From NCBI GenBank assembly GCA_039925865.1, contig JBDSYA010000299.1:1-5133 (forward strand): a DNA stretch of 5,133 nucleotides, given 5' to 3'. Positions 5,123-5,133 of this stretch are shown in pieces. The translations under genes and the position numbers were made by a program. The notes beneath the pieces were generated by a model, which did no database searches, was not told the origin of the DNA, and saw nothing but the letters and a program-made list of their open reading frames with translations. Positions within the stretch are counted from its first letter, which is position 1. Every line of letters begins with the position of its first letter. The DNA comes from JBDSYA01 sp039925865 (GTDB lineage: Bacteria > Bacteroidota > Ignavibacteria > Tepidaquicellales > Tepidaquicellaceae).

Positions 5123-5133
5123 TGCGTTTTGTT

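Overview
This window reads as chromosomal DNA of a low-GC bacterium in the Bacteroidota/Chlorobiota/Ignavibacteriota group; I cannot place it more finely. The pointers are a secreted Asp-box (BNR-type) repeat protein of the kind that group exports, a single-chain alpha2 glycyl-tRNA synthetase, AT-rich start regions mostly without a Shine-Dalgarno sequence, and a small '23S rRNA intervening-sequence' four-helix-bundle gene. All six genes lie on the minus strand, so transcription runs from high to low coordinates.

In transcription order: (1) msrB, methionine-R-sulfoxide reductase (4679-5122). (2) A 7-bp tandem array GCGTCTY, 21 perfect-length units (4521-4667) plus a degenerate end, starting 3 bp beyond the msrB stop. 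(3) A four-helix-bundle (S23/IVS family) gene (4067-4423) with a strong ribosome binding site, the only clear one in the window. (4) Two smaller degenerate clusters of the same heptad in the opposite orientation (4050-4063 and 3984-4018). (5) fcl, GDP-L-fucose synthase (3064-4020), whose first codons are made of the heptad repeat. (6) glyS (1550-3022), followed after one base by a SemiSWEET sugar transporter (1288-1548) that begins with TTG. (7) A 120-bp intergenic region with a near-consensus sigma-54 promoter (1239-1255). (8) A secreted repeat protein (1167 to beyond the left edge), with nine 41-residue Asp-box repeats visible.

The housekeeping genes are ordinary and intact, with catalytic residues present. 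The unusual part is 3984-4675: a four-helix-bundle gene enclosed by inverted clusters of one heptanucleotide repeat. A minus-strand transcript would carry complementary arms on either side of the ORF, which recalls how this protein family sits inside hairpin-forming intervening sequences of 23S rRNA. The two arms also share rare variant units. One arm appears to have rewritten the 5' end of fcl, adding about ten residues before the Rossmann fold. I treat this as a candidate repeat-associated genetic element; mobility and function are inference.
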